Assembly: GCA_008363385.1 (NCBI GenBank)
Contig: RHKY01000035.1
Span: forward strand, 1 to 51,068
DNA from: Acidobacteriota bacterium
Lineage (GTDB): Bacteria; Acidobacteriota; Thermoanaerobaculia; UBA5066
Length of the DNA: 51,068 bases
Reading direction: 5' to 3'
Shown here: positions 10,101 to 18,000 of the stretch, piece by piece
Position numbering within the stretch: the stretch's first letter is position 1
How the letters are laid out: every line of letters begins with the position of its first letter
The notes under the pieces: generated by a model
Database searches by the model: none
What the model saw: only the letters and a program-made list of their open reading frames with translations
Told to the model about the DNA's origin: nothing
Program-made: the position numbers and the translations under genes

Positions 10101-10827
10101 CCAGGTCCACGAACCCCTCGCCCGTGGCGGCCGCGGCGCCCGGGATCGCGGTCAGGGCAGTCGACACCAGGTCGCCGACCAGCCGCGCCCGCTCGTCCGA
10201 GTCGGGCGGGGCCGTCGCGGCCGCCTCGAAGCTCGCCGCGTCCCACCCGGCGGCCAGCTCGCCCCAGTCGGAGTCGGCCGAAGCCCCCGCGTTCAGCAGG
10301 CCGAAGAAGGCCGCGTCTCCCATCGAGCCCCGCAGCCGGCGGGCGTTCTCGACCAGCCCCTCGGAGAGGTAGACGCCCGGAGCCGGCGCCCCGGGGTGCG
10401 CCTGCAGGACCTGCCGCGAGTACTCGCCCAGGATCCGCGACTCCAGGCTCTTCGCCCCGATCATGTGGTACGGGACGAGGAGGAACCGCTTCCCCGAGAG
10501 CCACGCGTCGTGCTTCGCCACGACGCCGGCCAGCTCCGGGATCGACCGGGCGTCAGGGTCTCCCTGCAGCAGCAGGTGCAGGACGGCCATGAAGTGGCTC
10601 TTGCCGCTCCCGAAGCTGCCGTGGAGGAGGGCCGCCTTGCTCGACCGCTCGCGCACCGCCGCGCCGACGAGCCCGACGGCCGACTCGAACGCCCCCACCA
10701 GCTCGGGCGTCACCACGTACGTCCGGAGCGTCTCCTTCGCCCGCGAGAGCCCCTCGGCCAGCCGCAGGACGAAGTCCCCCTGGTGGACCTCCTCCGGGAT
10801 CTCGATCAGCTCCCTCAGAAGCGTCAC
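7189..10827 (-). CDS. pglY: BREX-2 large ATP-binding protein PglY (BrxC-like)
   Basis: Encodes a 1212-residue AAA-like ATPase with Walker A GSFGSGKS (70-77) near the N-terminus and Walker B VVLFLDE (261-267). This is the layout of BrxC/PglY proteins, and in type 2 systems this position between pglX and pglZ belongs to PglY. The long remainder is largely helical. A proline-rich segment (PPSPTPPPPPPTPPPPGRR) lies about 50 residues before the end and probably acts as a flexible linker to a final small domain that begins VTVDRGESADV. The start is GTG with GAGGAGGG upstream. It is preceded by a 121-nt gap, the largest within the operon, so a promoter specific to pglY-pglZ-brxD-brxHI could lie there. 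That would mirror the separate pglWX and pglYZ units of Streptomyces. Confidence 0.9.
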   Translation of the reverse strand: MTLLRELIEIPEEVHQGDFVLRLAEGLSRAKETLRTYVVTPELVGAFESAVGLVGAAVRERSSKAALLHGSFGSGKSHFMAVLHLLLQGDPDARSIPELAGVVAKHDAWLSGKRFLLVPYHMIGAKSLESRILGEYSRQVLQAHPGAPAPGVYLSEGLVENARRLRGSMGDAAFFGLLNAGASADSDWGELAAGWDAASFEAAATAPPDSDERARLVGDLVSTALTAIPGAAAATGEGFVDLDLGLSLVSKHAAALGYDGVVLFLDELILWLASHIGDLRFAETEGVKLLKLVEAGPYERPVPIVSFVARQRDLKDLVGAHVPGAERLSFADALRHINDRFGLVKLEDRNLPAIVQKRLLGPRDEASRVRIDDAFRETDRLRDDVRGALLGSTGDRDRFRQVYPFSPALVDTLVAVSGMLQRERTALKLLLQLLVNRRGTLELGQVVAVGELFDVLAAGAEPFSADMKAHFDEAVRLYRQRLLPAVAREHGLTPEEAEALAWDHPKARLFRGDDRIVKTLLLSALAPEVPALRDLTPAKLCALNHGSIRAPVEGHEATLLLGKLRKWAAEVGALRLSADAAQPTVSIQLSRVDVDALLEREAAEDNTGNRRRKLQEILFDRLGVKSVDGLFVEHEVVWRGTRRTVEVVFSNVREMPDDSLRVKGASWRLLLDFPFDPEGGALGDDLRRIEEFRSRNEPSSVLCWLPAFLTAGAQRDLGRLVVTDHLLAGERFARATQHLSEVDRASARSELESLQSQLKNRLALDLEMAYGVRTDLDPSRVESGHDPSDHVRSLHPAFEPRPPVGASLKDALANLLDQLFTSLYPTHPRFEKEVRPAQVKQAFEQLREAAGNRDGRLDPVPAPHRETLRSVAMPLGLGRMYDSHFILERDWVTRFERALGEPGAPPTVRTLREAIDRPSPMGLPVELSDLVILTFAEQAQRSFVLQGAPYAPGIGALRDEAELREQPLPPEDVWATAVERAGAIFGVVVPKYRTAANAAALAQGVKKEVQARLEAVLKLPGDLERPIVSLGQPASGERLVTARAAATLLKDLSAAPAEGVARVLGLATLPGTAQSLGKSIGSAQGVREALERTKWQLFSGLPDLPDSRGEAGKAVVARVVEALRKDELAQALSPVLLAAEDEALRLVLPPSPTPPPPPPTPPPPGRRVTVDRGESADVPLGEARKVTKKIEDHLQANPDDRVTITWEITRKA

Positions 10828-10897
10828 TCGCGTCCCTCCTCGATCGCGGCCCGCGGCGGCTGTCGGAATCCGCCACGTCGTAGCGTCATCTTGCCCA

Positions 10898-10921
10898 CCT
10901 GTCTTGACGGATCCTGACAGG
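10898..10921. promoter_or_regulatory. Inverted repeat upstream of pglY
   Basis: A CCTGTC / GACAGG inverted repeat with a 12-nt spacer lies 70-95 nt upstream of the pglY start, in the largest gap of the operon. It could be an operator or an RNA hairpin controlling the pglY-brxHI half. No convincing -35/-10 pair is visible beside it, so the assignment is tentative. Confidence 0.25.
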
Positions 10922-10948
10922 CCTGCTCGTGGACAGGCTCGAACCGGC

Positions 10949-12157
10949 TCACCGCGCCTCCCCCGCCGCCGGGTGCGGCGTCCCCTTCGCGGCCTCGGGG
11001 GCGAAGGCGATCAGGTCTCCAAGCGGGAGGGCGGCGACGCCCCGGCCGAGCGGGAACGCCGAGGCGATCGGGGCGACGACGAAGGCCTGCCGGATCCCGA
11101 GGTCCGAGAGCGCCTCCCGGAAGCCGCGCGTCACCGCCGGGGCCGAGGAGGCCTTGCACTCCACGGCGATCCGCTTTCGCCCCTTCTCCAGGACGAGGTC
11201 CAGCTCCGCCCCCGCCGCGGTCCGGAAGAAGGAGGGCCGCCAGCCGGGGAACGCGGTGACCGCGTGCTCCAGGACGAGCCCTTCCCAGGAGGCGCCACGC
11301 CCCGGGTGTCCCAGCAGGTCGTCCGGCGTACCGACGCCGAGGAGGGCGTGCAGGATGCCGGTGTCCCTCAGGTAGAGCCTCGGCGACTTCACCAGCCGCT
11401 TGCCGAGGTTCGCCTCGAACGGCGGGAGGAGCCGGACCATGAACGTCGACTCCAGCAGCTCCAGGTACGCCCGGATCGTGTGCGAGCTGACGCCCAGCGC
11501 CGCGCCCAGCCGCGCGCCGTTCAGCGTCTGGCCGTGCTCGTGGGCGCACATCCGCCAGAAGCTCGCGACGCGCGGCACCGCCACCCGCGGCCGCAGCTGC
11601 GGGACGTCGCGCTCCAGGAACGTCCGGACGAAGTCGTCGCGCCACGAGAGGCTCTCCTCGTCCGTGGCGGCCAGCGTGCTCCTCGGGAACCCTCCGCGCA
11701 GCCAGAGCCGCCCGAGCGCGTCGTCCACGCCTCCCGAGAACAGCTCCGTCAGGTGGAACGGCGTCAGCTCCAGGAACGAGATCCGCCCCGCGAGCGTCTC
11801 GGACGACTGCCGGAGGAGGTCCGGCGAGGCCGACCCGAGGACGAGGACCTGCCCGTTCCGCCTCCGCTCGTCCACGACCGAGCGGAGGACCGGGAAGAGC
11901 CCCGGAATCCGCTGCACTTCGTCGAGGCAGACGGTCTCGTCGGCGTGGAGCCGGAAGAACGCCTCCGGGTCCGAGAGACGCGCCGCGTCGGACGGACGCT
12001 CCAGGTCGACGTAGAGTCCGCCGGGGACCCGCTCCAGCACCCGGCGCGCCAGCGTCGTCTTGCCGCACTGGCGCGGCCCGACGATCGCGACGACGGGGTT
12101 CCTCCGGAGCTTCCCGAGGACCTCCTGTTCGGCCTGCCGCGCGAGGTAACCCTGCAT
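10949..12157 (-). CDS. AAA_14/DUF4143 ATPase with nuclease-like C-terminus
   Basis: Encodes 402 residues. An AAA_14 domain has Walker A GPRQCGKTT (27-35), Walker B VCLDEVQ (76-82) and GSAS (108-111). A DUF4143 region (about 185-350) contains the family signature AAGAELDLVLE followed by IAVECKAS, an arrangement resembling PD-(D/E)xK nucleases. Members of this family are common in genomic islands, often as solitary mobile cassettes, and their biochemical role is poorly known. The gene has an ATG start and, unlike its neighbours, is separated from the genes on both sides (74 nt upstream, 121 nt downstream) with an AT-rich leader. It may therefore be an independently acquired cassette between the vapBC-like pair and pglY and not a BREX subunit. 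Confidence 0.85.
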   Translation of the reverse strand: MQGYLARQAEQEVLGKLRRNPVVAIVGPRQCGKTTLARRVLERVPGGLYVDLERPSDAARLSDPEAFFRLHADETVCLDEVQRIPGLFPVLRSVVDERRRNGQVLVLGSASPDLLRQSSETLAGRISFLELTPFHLTELFSGGVDDALGRLWLRGGFPRSTLAATDEESLSWRDDFVRTFLERDVPQLRPRVAVPRVASFWRMCAHEHGQTLNGARLGAALGVSSHTIRAYLELLESTFMVRLLPPFEANLGKRLVKSPRLYLRDTGILHALLGVGTPDDLLGHPGRGASWEGLVLEHAVTAFPGWRPSFFRTAAGAELDLVLEKGRKRIAVECKASSAPAVTRGFREALSDLGIRQAFVVAPIASAFPLGRGVAALPLGDLIAFAPEAAKGTPHPAAGEAR

Positions 12158-12177
12158 ATCTGAAGTCTACATTCCGA

Positions 12178-12189
12178 AATGCAAGCATT
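12178..12189. promoter_or_regulatory. AT-rich palindrome upstream of the DUF4143 ATPase
   Basis: AATGC-AA-GCATT is a short perfect inverted repeat centred about 26 nt upstream of the ATPase start, in the only AT-rich patch between vapC and the ATPase. It is a plausible operator or promoter element, but short enough to have arisen by chance. Confidence 0.25.
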
Positions 12190-12231
12190 CAATCCGGCAG
12201 CTCACCGCTTCCTCCGACCGATGAGCCTTCT

Positions 12232-12645
12232 TCACGCCTCCTCCTGCCCCGTCGCCCGCTCCAGGCTCCGGGCGACCTTCGGGAAGGCCGCCAGCACGCG
12301 CCGGTCGGCGGTCACGAGCGGGACGTCCAGCTGCCGGGCCAGCGCCACGAACTCGCAGTCGTAGGCCGAGCATCCGGACGAGAAGGCGAGCTCGAGGACG
12401 GGCTCGGTCCCGACGATCTCCTCCCGTCCCGCCATCTGCTCCTCGGCGTCGGCGGCGATCGCGCGGGCCTCCGCCGCCGGGAGCCAGCCCGCCCGGACGT
12501 ACGTCGCCAGCACGCTCCGGAACTCGGACCGCCAGAGGAGAGGGGCCCACCACTCCGGGTCCGCCCTCAGGAGCGCCTTCGCGCTCCCGGTCCTCTCGCC
12601 CTTCACCCAGAGGTAGGCCAGGACGTTCGTGTCGACGACGATCAC
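12232..12645 (-). CDS. PIN-domain toxin, VapC-like
   Basis: Encodes a 137-residue PIN-domain ribonuclease. The N-terminal VIVVDTNVLAY carries the first catalytic Asp (D5). Further acidic residues are in WRSEF (E41), AYDCEF (D96) and VTADRR (D114), the usual four-acid PIN set that binds Mg/Mn. The GTG start overlaps the stop of the upstream ribbon-helix-helix gene as GTGA, the classic VapB-VapC arrangement, so the two are translationally coupled. VapC toxins cut RNA, commonly tRNA, when their antitoxin is lost, but the target here is unknown. The pair is embedded between pglX and pglY, where it could act as a stability or backup-suicide module for the BREX locus. Confidence 0.88.
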   Translation of the reverse strand: MIVVDTNVLAYLWVKGERTGSAKALLRADPEWWAPLLWRSEFRSVLATYVRAGWLPAAEARAIAADAEEQMAGREEIVGTEPVLELAFSSGCSAYDCEFVALARQLDVPLVTADRRVLAAFPKVARSLERATGQEEA

Positions 12646-12887
12646 GGGCGCCCCGACTCGATCGCGGCCTCCAGCTCCTCGTCGGTGAGGTGGACGCCCC
12701 TCATCCGGCGGTGGTGCCTCGCCGCCCGGGCGAGGATCTCGTCCACCCGCGGACGACGCTCCTTCACGAGCGAGAGGCGGAGCCGCTGGATGATCTCGCG
12801 GTTCAGGCTGCGGCCGTGGGCCGCGGCCTCGGCCTTGAGCGCGGCGTGGACGTCGTCCGGAACGTCCTTCAGCGTGATGCTCGGCAT
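12642..12887 (-). CDS. Ribbon-helix-helix antitoxin, VapB/FitA-like
   Basis: Encodes 81 residues. The N-terminal half (SITLKDVPDDVHAALKAEAA, then GRSLNREIIQRL) is a typical FitA/Arc ribbon-helix-helix DNA-binding fold. The C-terminal half (RRMRGVHLTDEELEAAIESGRP) resembles the toxin-neutralising tail. The ATG at 12887 is chosen because GCGGGAGG lies just upstream. A TTG five codons earlier would put the Shine-Dalgarno inside the gene. The stop overlaps the vapC GTG by 4 nt. Its expected role is to bind and inhibit the PIN toxin and to repress the operon. The upstream side is only 18 nt from the small ORF that follows the AIPR gene. Confidence 0.85.
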   Translation of the reverse strand: MPSITLKDVPDDVHAALKAEAAAHGRSLNREIIQRLRLSLVKERRPRVDEILARAARHHRRMRGVHLTDEELEAAIESGRP

Positions 12888-12905
12888 GGGGGCCTCCCGC
12901 AACCA

Positions 12906-13097
12906 TTATGGCACCACTTTGACAGTCGCCGGGGACGCGTGCTTCGCCGCCGTCCTTGGCCGCGTCCGCCGCTGCCGGTCGAGGACGCGGGCCAGCTCGT
13001 CGGACCCTTCCCAGCTCCCGGCAACGCTGGCGAGGCCCTTCTCGGGGCCGGCCCCACGGAGCCTCTCCAGGAGGGCGACGTCCTCCTTCCGAGTCAC
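12906..13097 (-). CDS. 63-aa ORF coupled to the AIPR gene
   Basis: Encodes 63 residues from a GTG that overlaps the AIPR stop codon as GTGA. The product starts VTRKEDVALLERLRGAG, and its centre ASVAGSWEGSDELARVL is reminiscent of the (L)AGSWE-type segment in C-terminal tails of several small antitoxins. A basic tail follows (RQRRTRPRTAAK). The tight overlap, the amphipathic pattern and the position directly after AIPR support a real coupled partner. It could be an antitoxin or chaperone for AIPR, or a remnant of a larger antitoxin. This is inferred from context and a short motif only. It ends 18 nt before the vapB-like start. Confidence 0.55.
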   Translation of the reverse strand: MTRKEDVALLERLRGAGPEKGLASVAGSWEGSDELARVLDRQRRTRPRTAAKHASPATVKVVP

Positions 13098-14962
13098 GCC
13101 TCTCTCTCGTCGCGCCGGTCGTCGAGATCCCCGAAGACTTCGAACGGGTCGATCTCCTTCTGCAGGCCGAGGGCCTTCTGCGCCGCGACGTAGGCTGCGC
13201 GCAGGCTCTCTGCCTTCGTGTCCTCCAGCGTCATGAAGTGCTCCTTCAGGGCCATCCGTATCCAGGAACGCCGGTCCATCTCCTTCCGGAGCTCCTCCCG
13301 GAAGCCGCCCTCCTTCTTCCCCAGCCGGCTCGACCCGAACTCGAGGACGAACTCCGCCCGACCATGCTTGGCCAGGTACCGGACGAGAAGCGCCAGCGCG
13401 TGGTACAGGATCCGGGCCGGCGCGGGCGCCTTCCGCGAGTCTTCCCGCGCGAGCGGCAGGTCCTTCTTGAGGACGACGCCGAGCATGTCGTGGACGTTCT
13501 GAAGAAACGTCAGGAAGACGATCGACCGGAGGTTCCCCTCGGCGAAGACCTTCTCGTAGATCCGGTCCTGCTCGAAGATCAGGTTCGGGTGGTGGGCCCA
13601 CTCCAGCCCGGCCTCCCCCATGGCCGCGGCGAGCGATCGCGCGAGGTCGACGATCCGGATCGGGAGGTTGTTCGTGTTCTCGTAGTCCTCGTCCAGCGAT
13701 TCCGGAGCGGTGTCGAAGACGTGCGCCATCGCCCCTTCCTGCCGTTCGTAGAAGAGCCTCGCCGACCGGAACCGCTCCTGGAGCGTCAGCTGGGTCCTGT
13801 CGTTGGCGCGCAGGGCCGCCGGGCTCATCGCGTTCTGACGGTTGGTGTTGATGGTGATCGCGTGGACGAGTTCCTCGTCCCGGGTCGTGGCCACCCGCAG
13901 CGGGACGGTCAGGCGCTCCCACAGGGACCGGTCGATCCTCGGTCGCAGCTTCGAGTCGTTCAGGAAGAGGTAAGCGGACTTGATCGTCTGGCAGCCGTTC
14001 AGGACGAAGGGCTGCTGGACCTCGATGCCGGTCTCCGAGAGCCTCACGCCGCGTGCGAAGACGGTCACGCCGTTGTGGAACAGGGCGAAGATCTCCGGCG
14101 AGAGCGTCTTCTTCACGCAGATGGCGGTGAGCGTCTCGCGGATCTTGGCCGCGGGCCCGCGTTCGGTGTTCGAGGCCTTCTTGATGAAGTAGCGGACGTT
14201 CTTCGCGAAGAGCTCGTCGCGCCGGTTCACGTACATCTCGACCAGCTCCGAAAGCCTGCCGATCCCGTGGCGGAGCCGCACGGCCCCCGATTCGTGCGGG
14301 ATCTCGAGGTCTGCGCCGGCGAGCGTCAGGGGCGTCCAGGCCGAGGGAACCCGCACCACCCCCGCGTCAGCCCCCCTATCGAAGTCGAGCCGGGTGGGTC
14401 CCACCTGGGCCACGACGAAGACGCGGTCCTCCATGTGCCGCTCGATCTCCTCGCCGAGCCTCTCCTGCACCGATTTCGTCGCAGCGCTCACCACCTCCGG
14501 GTCGTCCTGGCAGAGGTGGAGGACGAGGAACTCCAGGACCAGCCCCTTTCTCTCCTCGTCCGTCAGCTGGTTCAGCGCCCGCCGGAGGTTCACCAGCACC
14601 TTGTTCTCGCGGTTCGCGTCGGCGTCCAGCCCGGAGAGCATCCGGTGGAGCGTCTCCGGCGCCTTCTCGAGGTCGCGGAAGCCCTTCTTCACGGCCGCGA
14701 GGTCCGTCGAGTACTTTGCCTGCAGCACGACGAGCCGGGGACGCGAGTCCGAGCGGTCGACGTGGAAGGCGTCCACCCCGAAGTCGTACCCCTTCTCCGC
14801 CCCGGAGACGGCAGGGTCCGACGACTGCGCCATCGCCTCCGAGGGTGAAAGATGGTGCCGCCGGTGGAGGTACCACGCCGGGAAGCAGTCCTCGGGCCCC
14901 TGCTCGTACCCGCCATCCACCCGGAATGCCTTGACCTGCTCGCGAATCCTGTCGACGTCCAT
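13094..14962 (-). CDS. AIPR-family (abortive infection phage resistance) protein
   Basis: Encodes 622 residues. The region around ALFHNGVTVFARGVRL, PFVLNGCQTIKSAY and INTNRQNAMSPAALRANDRT is the signature of AIPR proteins, which are linked to abortive infection. The N-terminus has GVDAF (D64) followed by VVLQAKY (Q81-A-K83), a spacing that looks like a PD-(D/E)xK-type nuclease core with a QxK variant, so nucleic-acid cleavage is plausible but unproven. The ATG has AGAGGAC upstream. The frame stays open far upstream, but that part is antisense-like pglX shadow. The gene begins 47 nt after pglX ends, and its stop overlaps the 63-aa ORF. It is expected to be cytoplasmic and is probably a second, suicidal defence layer inside the BREX operon. 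Confidence 0.88.
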   Translation of the reverse strand: MDVDRIREQVKAFRVDGGYEQGPEDCFPAWYLHRRHHLSPSEAMAQSSDPAVSGAEKGYDFGVDAFHVDRSDSRPRLVVLQAKYSTDLAAVKKGFRDLEKAPETLHRMLSGLDADANRENKVLVNLRRALNQLTDEERKGLVLEFLVLHLCQDDPEVVSAATKSVQERLGEEIERHMEDRVFVVAQVGPTRLDFDRGADAGVVRVPSAWTPLTLAGADLEIPHESGAVRLRHGIGRLSELVEMYVNRRDELFAKNVRYFIKKASNTERGPAAKIRETLTAICVKKTLSPEIFALFHNGVTVFARGVRLSETGIEVQQPFVLNGCQTIKSAYLFLNDSKLRPRIDRSLWERLTVPLRVATTRDEELVHAITINTNRQNAMSPAALRANDRTQLTLQERFRSARLFYERQEGAMAHVFDTAPESLDEDYENTNNLPIRIVDLARSLAAAMGEAGLEWAHHPNLIFEQDRIYEKVFAEGNLRSIVFLTFLQNVHDMLGVVLKKDLPLAREDSRKAPAPARILYHALALLVRYLAKHGRAEFVLEFGSSRLGKKEGGFREELRKEMDRRSWIRMALKEHFMTLEDTKAESLRAAYVAAQKALGLQKEIDPFEVFGDLDDRRDEREA

Positions 14963-15009
14963 GATGTCCTCTCGCGTTACTTCGGGGTTGAGGGGCAGCT
15001 TGCGGTGGG

Positions 15010-18000
15010 TCACCGCGCTCGTCGTCTGCGGGTCGCCCCCGCGGCCGGCCGCCAGGCGGGGAGGTCTTCGGGGAGGAGGCCGAGGGCGCGGGATTCCTCC
15101 TCGACGTACTGGCGGAACCAGGTGCCCATGCCGAGGCCGTAGTCGGGGTCGACCTCGTCGTGCCACTGGAGGAGCCAGGGGACGAGTTCCTTCAGGCCCG
15201 CGAGCAGCGGGACGAGGCGCTCCTTCGGCCAGGCCTCGCCGGCCTTCACCTTCTCGTAGTAGGCCGCCAGCGCCCGGGCGCGCTGGAGGGGGTCCCAGCC
15301 GGCCCAGCCGAGGACGGGGGCCGGGTCGACGGCGCGCTCGGCCTCTGGGTAGTGGACGAAGCGCTCCTTCGGGACGTCGAGCTTGCCGCGGAGGGACCAG
15401 TACGAGCCCTTCCGGAAGTCCTCGCGGGCGTACTTCGGCGGGACAGGGATCTCGCCGACCTCCTCGCCCCGGTCCTCGGCGCGCTGGAGGTCCCACGTCC
15501 TCTCCCAGAGGAGGCGCTTCCTCAGGCCGTCGTCGGTGTACCGGAAGGCGGCGAGGTACGGGACGGCCTCCTCCAGCGCGAGGTCGGCGACGAGGCGCTC
15601 CAGGTCGACGTCGGGCCGGCCGGCGTACAGCTCGGCCACGCGGCGCAACCCCTCGTCGTGCCGGACCCGGTCGCAGAGCTGCGTGGCGGACTGGAGCGAC
15701 GGGGCGCCCGAGGCGTCGGCGGGCCAGCAGCGCGGCTCCTCCAGCCGGTCGAGGAGCCAGGAGCGGAGGGCGCGCTCGATGAGCATCTGGTCCGAGAGGT
15801 TTCGGTCGTCGTACGCCCCCGCTGAGCGGAACCACCGCCGCTTGTACTCGGGCCGTTCGATCAATCCGATCTGGTGATCTGCCTGCAAGACCGACCACCG
15901 AAGTCGGTCGATCGCGGCCCAGCTCTCGTCGGCCTCCATGCCCCTCCGTCGATACGGTCTGGCGTCGGCGGCCAGAGGTGGCATCGACTCGATCGGATGC
16001 GTCCAGGCCAGACTCCCCGCCGGGTCCCCGCGATCGAGAAGGCCGTACAGTTCGTAGCAGAGCCAGTCCAGCTCCTCTTGTAGCCGGACCATCCTCGACC
16101 GGATGGCGTCGCGTCTGGCAACGACAGCGTCCAGCTCGTCCTTGAGCGGCTTGGAAGCGTTGAGTGATCGCTCGACAGCCTCGGCCACCCAAGGGCCGCC
16201 AAGCGCATCACCGCACGCCTGTAGCTCCATGGCAAGCGTCGTCACACACCCGCGCTGCCGCTCAGTGAGAACGGTGAGCGGGAACTGAGAGAGCTTCGTA
16301 CCGTCGAACTCGAATCTGAACTTCTCCGGATCCGCTTGGAGAATGCCGGTGTCGCTGGTCGCCCCCTTGTTGTGGCACACCTGCTTCATCCAGAAGCACG
16401 CGGTGGAGCTGTTCAGGAGGCCGAGGAGCCCGAGGTGGTCGTCCTCGGTCGCGGTCGGCGGCAGCTTGATGACGGGCGCCGACTGCTTGAAGACCTTCCC
16501 GCCGCGATCGAGGACGAAGTGGTTGTGCGTGGCGACGAAGGCGAAGGCGATGGAGAGCGGGGTGCGGAGCTTGTCCTTGTAGTGCTCGAGGTGCTCCCAC
16601 CAAGGCCGCCCTTGAACTGCCAGGCTCTTCCCGAAGACGGTGCGCCCTGCGAGCAGCGTGCGGAAGCACCAGAGGTGCCGCAGGAGTGCACCTTGCAGTG
16701 ACTCGACCGGCGGACCGCCGAGCGACACGTACGGGTAGATGACCTGCGGCGCGTCCTCGATTCGCCAATCACGAACTGAATCGCCAATGACGAGGGGCCG
16801 GGCAAGCGTGGGCTCGGCGATACGGTCGAGATCGCGCCGACTCATGATCCAGACGTCGTCCTCGCCCACGACCGTCGTGCGCCCGATGTCCGCGCATAGC
16901 GCACCGAGCGACCCGGCGGACCGCGAGTCGATGAGCGACTTCAGCTCCGCCGCCCCTCCCCCGCCCAGGCTCCACGGGTGCTTCGCGAACCGCTCGCGTT
17001 CCACGTCGCTCACGCTCACGAACGCGCCCCGCTCCCCGGGCCGGTCGACGAGGCCGACGATCTCCGTCCAGACGAGTCCCTTCGCCGGGTCGTCGGGAGG
17101 CGTCGGCTCGCCGCGGATCCCCATCACCGCCCGGACGGTCCCGCCGACCGGCGGCCGGCCGCGCATCAGGAGGATCACCGTCGGCGTCCCGTGCCCCGGG
17201 ATGTAGGCGCCGGAGGTGTCGAGGACGTGCGTCAGGTCGTGGCGCGGGAGGAAGTCCTCGACGAGCTTCGACCCGAACTCGCGCTTCATGAACGCGTTCG
17301 AGACGATCGCCCCGAGCCACCCCGCCGTCCCGCGCCCTCCCGCGCCCGGCCTCTCGCAGAGATCGACGAGGCGCTCCAGGAACGGGCAGACGAGCGAGTA
17401 CTGCCGATGGCACGTCCCGAACCGCTCCCGGTAGAGGCCATTCAGCCCGGCGTCCTTGACGGTGATGTACGGCGGGTTGGCGACGACGACGGAGTACCGC
17501 CGGAAGAGGATGCGGCGCAGCTCCTCGGCGTCCTCGGTCTCGTAGAGGTGGGCGAAGCGGTCCTCGCCGACGAGGGCGAGCTGGCGGTCCTCGGTCGCCC
17601 TCCCCTCGCTCGTCACGCCGGGCCTCGGGCCGTGGAGGAGGCTGTCCCCGACCGCCACGTTCACCGTGAGGTCGGGCGCGTCGGCGAGGCGCTTCACCCC
17701 CGCGACGCCGAGCGCCGCGACGAGGAGGCGGAAGCGGGCGATGGCCGCCGCGAACGGGTTCAGGTCGACGCCGTGGACCGCCGCGAGCGCCTTCTGCGCG
17801 ACGGCCGGCCCCGGGAGGCCGGGCTGGTTCCGCTGCCAGAGGCTCGCGAGGCGCTCGAATGCCCCGAGCAGGAAGTGCCCGCTGCCGCAGGCCGGGTCGA
17901 TCAGCGAGACCTCCTCGTACCCCAGCTCCTCGATCGCGGGCGTCAGCGTCCGGTCGAGGAGGAACTCCTCCACGAACCCGGGCGTCTGGAGGAGGGCGTA

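Noticed and set aside
7165-10917. A 1250-codon plus-strand ORF antisense to pglY
   Set aside because: Mirror of the pglY reading frame; composition is Arg/Pro/Gln/Leu-rich without motifs.
12906-13922. The full 338-codon minus ORF ending in the 63-aa protein
   Set aside because: Everything upstream of 13097 is an out-of-frame shadow of AIPR. Only the final 63 codons, starting at the GTGA overlap, look real.
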